Position numbers and translations under genes: made by a program
Assembly: GCF_003797765.1 (NCBI RefSeq)
Contig: NZ_RKMB01000002.1
Location: 310,001 to 374,000, forward strand
Reading direction: 5' to 3'
Origin: Ramlibacter sp. WS9
GTDB taxonomy: Bacteria; Pseudomonadota; Gammaproteobacteria; Burkholderiales; Burkholderiaceae_C
Length of the DNA: 64,000 nt
Shown here: piece by piece, positions 60,352-64,000 of the stretch
How positions within the stretch are numbered: the stretch's first letter is position 1
Layout of the letters: every line of letters begins with the position of its first letter
Notes under the pieces: model-generated
What the model saw: only the letters and a program-made list of their open reading frames with translations
What the model was told of the DNA's origin: nothing
Databases searched by the model: none

Positions 60352-60891
60352 ATGGATGACATCGTTCGCCAGGCCATCGCCAAATGGCCCAATGTCCCCC
60401 ACTGCTACGGCTGGCTCGGGCTGGATGCACGGGGCAACTGGTATATGCGCGACGATCGCATACAGGCGGCGGGGCCCTTCCCGCAGAACAAGGGTTCGCT
60501 GCTGCGCCACGAAAAGCTGGTCGATTTCATTCATCGCAATTACGACCACGACGCCCAGGGCCAGTGGTTCTTTCAGAACGGGCCGCAACGCGTCTACGTT
60601 GAACTTGAACTGACGCCCCTCGTGTGGCGCCTGGACGCCGCGCACGAAGTGACTTCCCACACCGGCCAGGGCGCCAATGCGCGCCGCTGCCTTGTCGACG
60701 AACTGGGACGGCTTTACCTGGACTGCGACCTGGGCTTCGGACTCGTCCACACGCTGGACGTCATGCAGGCCGCCGACGCCATCGAACAAGGGCGCTGGAC
60801 ACCGCAGGAGATGCCGTCCGCCGAGCTGCCGGAGCGGTTTGGGTATGTGTGCAGCCCTGCTGCGTTGCGGCCGGCCGCGCAGCGCACCTGA
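60352..60891 (+). CDS. Conserved hypothetical protein
   Basis: 179 residues. It opens MDDIVRQAIAKWPNVPHCYGWLGLD and contains FFQNGPQRVYVELELTP and CLVDELGRLYLDCDLGFG, quoted in parts; it is soluble and has no signal peptide. The composition matches proteins common in Burkholderiales but I cannot name a family with confidence. Convergent with the diheme cytochrome across a shared terminator. Confidence 0.75.
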   Translation: MDDIVRQAIAKWPNVPHCYGWLGLDARGNWYMRDDRIQAAGPFPQNKGSLLRHEKLVDFIHRNYDHDAQGQWFFQNGPQRVYVELELTPLVWRLDAAHEVTSHTGQGANARRCLVDELGRLYLDCDLGFGLVHTLDVMQAADAIEQGRWTPQEMPSAELPERFGYVCSPAALRPAAQRT

Positions 60892-60894
60892 ACG

Positions 60895-60925
60895 AAAAAG
60901 GGCCGATCAGCGACCGGCCCTTTTT
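60895..60925. terminator. Bidirectional terminator between two convergent genes
   Basis: AAAAAGGGCCG / CGGCCCTTTTT stem at 60895-60925 with T-runs in both directions. Serves the hypothetical gene and the diheme cytochrome. Confidence 0.85.
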
Positions 60926-60943
60926 GACATTGGAGCGCGAGGC

Positions 60944-61846
60944 TTATTTGGCGCTGTTCACCATGTATTCGACCGCCGCCCGCAGCTCGGGTTCGGACGC
61001 GCTGCTGCCGCCCTTGGGTGGCATCGCGCCCTTGCCCTTGAGGACGCTTTGTACCAGCACCGGCATGCCCTGCTTGACGCGGGGTGCCCAGGCGGCTTTG
61101 TCGCCCAGCTTCGGAGCGTTGGCAACGCCAGCAGCGTGGCAGGCCATGCAGGCTTGCTTGTACAGTGCCTCGCCAGAGCCACCAGCGGCTGCGACCGTTT
61201 GGGGTGCAGCTGCGGCTGCAGGGGCAGGCGTGACAGGAGCCGGGGCCGCTGCTGCTGCCGCAGCCGTCTGCACCACAGCGGCGCCGGATGCGGCGGCCGT
61301 CGGCGCTGCAGCAGCCGGAGCCTTGGGCTCGGCGAATTTGGCACCGCCTGTGTTGGCCAGATAGGCCACTGCACGCGCGATCTCGACGTCGTTGAAATCG
61401 CCACCGCTTTGTGCAGGCATGGCGCCCTTGCCCTTCAGCGCGGAAGTGACCAGCGCGTCGAAGCCAGTGCGGATGCGTGCGCCCCAGGCCGCGGCGTCTC
61501 CCACCTTCGGCGCGCCGGCGGCGCCAGGCATGTGGCACGCTGTGCATTGGGCCTTGAACACTTCCTCGCCGCTCTTGAGCGGCCGGTTGGCGTCGCGAAT
61601 CTCGACCATGCCGACCTTGCGGATGCGTTCGGCCACGCCTTTGTCGAGATCCTGTGCGGTCACGCCGCCGAGGGCGTGGCTCTCAGCCTGCCTGCTGCCG
61701 GCCGGCTTGTTTTCGTTCACCACATAGGCCACGAGGCCGATGATGGCGAACACAGGAATGACGAAAGAGAAAAAAACCGCGAGCAGCAGTTGTTTCGGGG
61801 TCTTGATCGGGCCGGTGTGGGCTTCTTCCTGCGTGCTGTCGCTCAT
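60944..61846 (-). CDS. Membrane-anchored diheme cytochrome c (c5-like tandem domains)
   Basis: 300 residues. One N-terminal membrane helix (about 20-43) and two c-type heme motifs, CTACH (101-105) and CMACH (233-237), each in a c5-like domain with a GAMP methionine segment (KGKGAMPAQSGG, KGKGAMPPKGGS). The two domains repeat each other (about 90-165 and 225-300) and are joined by an Ala/Pro-rich linker, so the gene arose by internal duplication. It would carry electrons in the periplasm to a terminal oxidase. Confidence 0.92.
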   Translation of the reverse strand: MSDSTQEEAHTGPIKTPKQLLLAVFFSFVIPVFAIIGLVAYVVNENKPAGSRQAESHALGGVTAQDLDKGVAERIRKVGMVEIRDANRPLKSGEEVFKAQCTACHMPGAAGAPKVGDAAAWGARIRTGFDALVTSALKGKGAMPAQSGGDFNDVEIARAVAYLANTGGAKFAEPKAPAAAAPTAAASGAAVVQTAAAAAAAPAPVTPAPAAAAAPQTVAAAGGSGEALYKQACMACHAAGVANAPKLGDKAAWAPRVKQGMPVLVQSVLKGKGAMPPKGGSSASEPELRAAVEYMVNSAK

Positions 61847-61954
61847 GGCGTCCTCAAATTAGGCGGGGCGTTTAAATCAACCTTTGATTATAGCTGGCGG
61901 GTCGGGGCTAACCCTAAGCGCATCGTGTGTGGCGTGGACACCTCAAGCATCAGG

Positions 61955-61960
61955 GATAAT
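61955..61960 (+). promoter_or_regulatory. Possible -10 element for tRNA-Arg
   Basis: GATAAT followed by a GCGCGC discriminator, 20 bases before the tRNA. No good -35 at normal spacing, so low confidence. Confidence 0.3.
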
Positions 61961-61979
61961 GCGCGCTCGCACTTTAATT

Positions 61980-62055
61980 GCGGCTGTAGCTCAGTGGATA
62001 GAGTATTGGCCTCCGAAGCCAAGGGTCGTGGGTTCGATCCCCGCCAGCCGCACCA
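61980..62055 (+). tRNA. tRNA-Arg (anticodon CCG)
   Basis: 76 bases including an encoded CCA. Acceptor GCGGCTG / CAGCCGC, D arm GCTCAGTGGATAGAGT, anticodon loop CTCCGAA giving CCG, T arm GTGGGTTCGATCCCCGC. Reads CGG. A run of six T residues directly after the CCA may end the transcript. Confidence 0.97.
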
Positions 62056-62192
62056 TTTTTTCTTCACCACATCCACCACTTGCAATCGTGCAATGGGCAG
62101 CGATGTGACGCTTGCGATCTACGATCTCACGGCGCTCGATCTCGCGCCCGTTCCGCGCATCCACACCCTATTGCGCAAACCACAAAGTACAA

Positions 62193-62221
62193 ACAAAAAC
62201 GCCCACTGTTGAGTGGGCGTT
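62193..62221 (-). terminator. Terminator after tRNA-fMet
   Basis: AACGCCCACT GTTG AGTGGGCGTT stem at 62198-62221, followed on the minus strand by TTTTTGTTTG, 28 bases after the tRNA. On the plus strand only GTTTGC follows, so it is directed to the minus strand. Confidence 0.8.
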
Positions 62222-62248
62222 TGCTGCTGGCGGAGACCGCTAGCATGT

Positions 62249-62325
<77 letters not shown>

Positions 62326-62336
62326 TCGATGTTTGA

Positions 62337-62342
62337 ATTATA
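62337..62342 (-). promoter_or_regulatory. -10 element for tRNA-fMet
   Basis: TATAAT on the minus strand, 11 bases before the tRNA. The matching -35 would overlap the rplQ stop codon and is weak. Confidence 0.55.
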
Positions 62343-62358
62343 CGCGGCTCTCGCCCGC

Positions 62359-62751
62359 TTATTCGGCTGTAGGGGCTTCGCCTTCAGCAATTTCAGGGCG
62401 GTCGACCAATTCGACCAGTGCCATCGGCGCGTTGTCGCCGACGCGGTAACCCATCTTGAGGATGCGGGTGTAGCCACCCGGGCGCGTCTGGTAACGCGGG
62501 CCGAGTTCAGCGAACAACTTGGTCACGATGTCGCGGTCGCGCAGGCGGTCGAATGCCAGGCGGCGGTTCGCCACCGTGGGTTCCTTGGCCAGCGTGATCA
62601 TGGGCTCGACGACGCGGCGCAGTTCCTTGGCCTTGGGGACCGTGGTCTTGATGACTTCGTGCTGGAGCAGCGAGTTCATCATGTTGCGCAACATCGCGAG
62701 GCGGTGCTCGCTGGTGCGGTTGAGTTTACGAAGGCCGTGGCCGTGACGCAT
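62359..62751 (-). CDS. rplQ: 50S ribosomal protein L17
   Basis: 130 residues. [21 protein letters not shown] (core KLNRTSEHR) and [17 protein letters not shown] are signatures, and [25 protein letters not shown] closes the conserved core. A 15-residue acidic tail follows. Last protein of the alpha operon, 88 bases after rpoA with a hairpin in the spacer. Confidence 0.97.
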   Translation of the reverse strand: MRHGHGLRKLNRTSEHRLAMLRNMMNSLLQHEVIKTTVPKAKELRRVVEPMITLAKEPTVANRRLAFDRLRDRDIVTKLFAELGPRYQTRPGGYTRILKMGYRVGDNAPMALVELVDRPEIAEGEAPTAE

Positions 62752-62811
62752 GGTGTGTTCCTTTCTTTATCAATAAAAGACAGCCGGATCAGGTACTGCC
62801 AGTTCACCATC

Positions 62812-62832
62812 GAGGCCGAAACGACGGCCTCT
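62812..62832. other. Hairpin between rpoA and rplQ
   Basis: GAGGCCG / CGGCCTC stem around AAACGA, followed on the plus strand by TTTCTCTC. It has the same stem sequence as the hairpin between rpsD and rpoA. Confidence 0.55.
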
Positions 62833-62839
62833 TTCTCTC

Positions 62840-63829
62840 TTAACGCTTGTCCAGGCCGGCGGGCGGCCAGCTCTCGAGCTTCATGCCGAGCGTGAGGCCA
62901 CGCGAGGCAAGAACTTCCTTGATTTCGTTGAGCGACTTGCGGCCCAGGTTCGGGGTCTTGAGCAGCTCGTTCTCGGTGCGCTGGATCAGGTCACCGATGT
63001 AATAAATGTTCTCGGCCTTCAGGCAGTTGGCCGAACGCACGGTGAGCTCGAGCTCGTCGACAGGGCGCAACAGGATCGGATCGAACTGCTGCGAGCTGCG
63101 CTGAACCGGGGCGTCGAACGCAGCCAGCTCGCTGCCTTCCAGCTGCGCAAACACGGCGAGCTGCTCGACGAGGATCTTGGCCGAGGCGCGGACCGCGTCT
63201 TCCGCCGTGATCGCGCCGTTGGTTTCGATCTCGACCACCAGCTTGTCCAGGTCGGTGCGCTGCTCGACACGAGCGCTTTCGACCGTGTAGCTGACGCGCT
63301 TGACCGGCGAGAACGAGGCATCGAGGACGATGCGGCCGATCGACTTCGTCGGCTCGTCCGCATAGCGGCGCATCGTGCCGGGCACATAGCCGCGGCCCTT
63401 CTCGACCTTGATCTGCATGTCGATCTTGCCGCCTTGCGACAGATGGGCGATCACGTGGTCGGGGTTGATGATCTCGACGTCGTGCGGGGTCTGGATGTCG
63501 GCAGCCGTGACGACGCCTTCGCCATCCTTGCGCAGCGACAAGGTGACTTCATCGCGGTTGTGCAGCTTGAAGACCACGCCCTTGAGGTTCAGCAGGATGC
63601 TGACGACGTCTTCCTGGACGCCGTCGATCGACGAATACTCGTGCAAGACACCGGCGATGGTGACTTCCGTTGCCGCATAACCCACCATCGAGGACAACAG
63701 GACCCGGCGCAGTGCGTTGCCCAGGGTATGGCCGTAGCCGCGCTCGAACGGCTCCAGCGTCACCTTGGCACGGTTGGTGCCAAGCTGTTCCACATTGATG
63801 GCTTTGGGTTTCAGCAGGTTGGTTTGCAT
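62840..63829 (-). CDS. rpoA: RNA polymerase subunit alpha
   Basis: 329 residues. [15 protein letters not shown] start, then the assembly domain (about 1-235: [24 protein letters not shown], in part [12 protein letters not shown]). The C-terminal domain (about 250-329) carries [25 protein letters not shown] (core [11 protein letters not shown]) and [14 protein letters not shown], which contact UP elements and activators. Sits between rpsD and rplQ. Confidence 0.98.
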   Translation of the reverse strand: MQTNLLKPKAINVEQLGTNRAKVTLEPFERGYGHTLGNALRRVLLSSMVGYAATEVTIAGVLHEYSSIDGVQEDVVSILLNLKGVVFKLHNRDEVTLSLRKDGEGVVTAADIQTPHDVEIINPDHVIAHLSQGGKIDMQIKVEKGRGYVPGTMRRYADEPTKSIGRIVLDASFSPVKRVSYTVESARVEQRTDLDKLVVEIETNGAITAEDAVRASAKILVEQLAVFAQLEGSELAAFDAPVQRSSQQFDPILLRPVDELELTVRSANCLKAENIYYIGDLIQRTENELLKTPNLGRKSLNEIKEVLASRGLTLGMKLESWPPAGLDKR

Positions 63830-63930
63830 GCAGGACTTCCTCTCAATACCCCCGGCTCGTTACACCGGTAAGGCTGGTGAAGTGCCCTGCGCGCGGTGCC
63901 CCACGCGCAAGGAACGAAAAACTACGAGTA

Positions 63931-63955
63931 CGAGGCCGCACAGCGGCCTCGTTTT
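63931..63955. other. Hairpin between rpsD and rpoA
   Basis: CGAGGCCGC ACA GCGGCCTCG perfect nine-pair stem, followed by TTTT on the plus strand only. On the operon strand no T-run follows directly, so it is not an obvious terminator there. Confidence 0.55.
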
Positions 63956-63971
63956 CTCCTTCTGTACTCGC

Positions 63972-64000
63972 TTAACGCGAGTACAGTTCCACGATCAGCG
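63972..64000 (-). CDS. rpsD: 30S ribosomal protein S4, C-terminal end only
   Basis: The window edge cuts the gene; only the last eight full codons and the stop remain, reading LIVELYSR, the normal S4 ending. Position ahead of rpoA supports this. The stop codon lies within an inverted repeat (TGTACTCGC / GCGAGTACA, 63963-63985). Confidence 0.85.

Overview
The window is a high-GC, densely packed stretch of a betaproteobacterial chromosome. Gene content and order (atpIBEFHAGDC, rpsL-rpsG-fusA-tuf-rpsJ, lipBA, EIIA-HPr-EI, MCE/Mla-like transport operon, AtuA/CaiB/DUF1501/DUF1800 families) point to the order Burkholderiales, most likely Comamonadaceae (Ramlibacter/Variovorax-like); the genus is an inference. 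Most of the window is core genome. I see no insertion sequence, integrase, phage gene or CRISPR array.

Layout. 1-3149 (-): an exported DUF1800 lipoprotein and a DUF1501 protein cut by the left edge. 3424-10771 (-): complete F1Fo ATP synthase operon ending in twin terminators. 10930-15360 (+): D-amino-acid aminotransferase, YbeD-like protein, lipB, lipA, an AraC regulator and a DMT exporter. 15361-19650 (-): lipoprotein, MFS carrier, PTS EIIA, HPr and EI, mostly overlapping. 19690-24217: CaiB-type CoA-transferase, esterase-like hydrolase, TlpA-like thioredoxin, divergent cytochrome c' and cytochrome b genes, and a GNAT enzyme. 24214-29782 (-): peroxiredoxin, then rplC-rplD-rplW-rplB-rpsS-rplV-rpsC-rplP-rpmC-rpsQ. 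30019-32016 (+): an M3 oligopeptidase lying between rplC and the rpsL-rpsG-fusA-tuf-rpsJ cluster (32080-36898, -).

37087-40783 (-): hemJ-vanZ-ferredoxin-hydrolase-dacA. 41132-43861 (+): hemB, CorA-like transporter, DUF1003 protein. 43863-45417 (-): amidohydrolase and dienelactone hydrolase. 45496-46940 (+): SDR and MarC. 46948-51047 (-): MCE/Mla-like lipid-transport operon with a cyclic-nucleotide-domain protein at its tail. 51184-53762 (+): enoyl-CoA hydratase and AtuA. 53839-58090: LysR regulator divergent from methylmalonate-semialdehyde dehydrogenase and a GMC oxidoreductase. 58103-61846: hypothetical protein, ammonium transporter behind a sigma-54-type promoter, conserved hypothetical, diheme cytochrome c. 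61980-64000: tRNA-Arg(CCG), tRNA-fMet, rplQ, rpoA and the last codons of rpsD.

How the parts fit. Ribosomal genes dominate but are broken into three blocks: rpsJ ends at a bidirectional terminator, rplC-rpsQ has its own promoter and terminator, and rpsD-rpoA-rplQ is 33 kb away. The most interesting non-coding signals are a 46-nt hairpin at the predicted 5' end of the rplC operon mRNA, a sigma-54 promoter for amtB with a possible small RNA beside it, a multi-hairpin stretch with an intrinsic terminator upstream of hemJ, a GAACTT palindrome between two divergent cytochrome genes, and a dispersed intergenic repeat family that sits twice inside the atp operon. No clearly new multi-gene system is evident; the strongest leads are regulatory.
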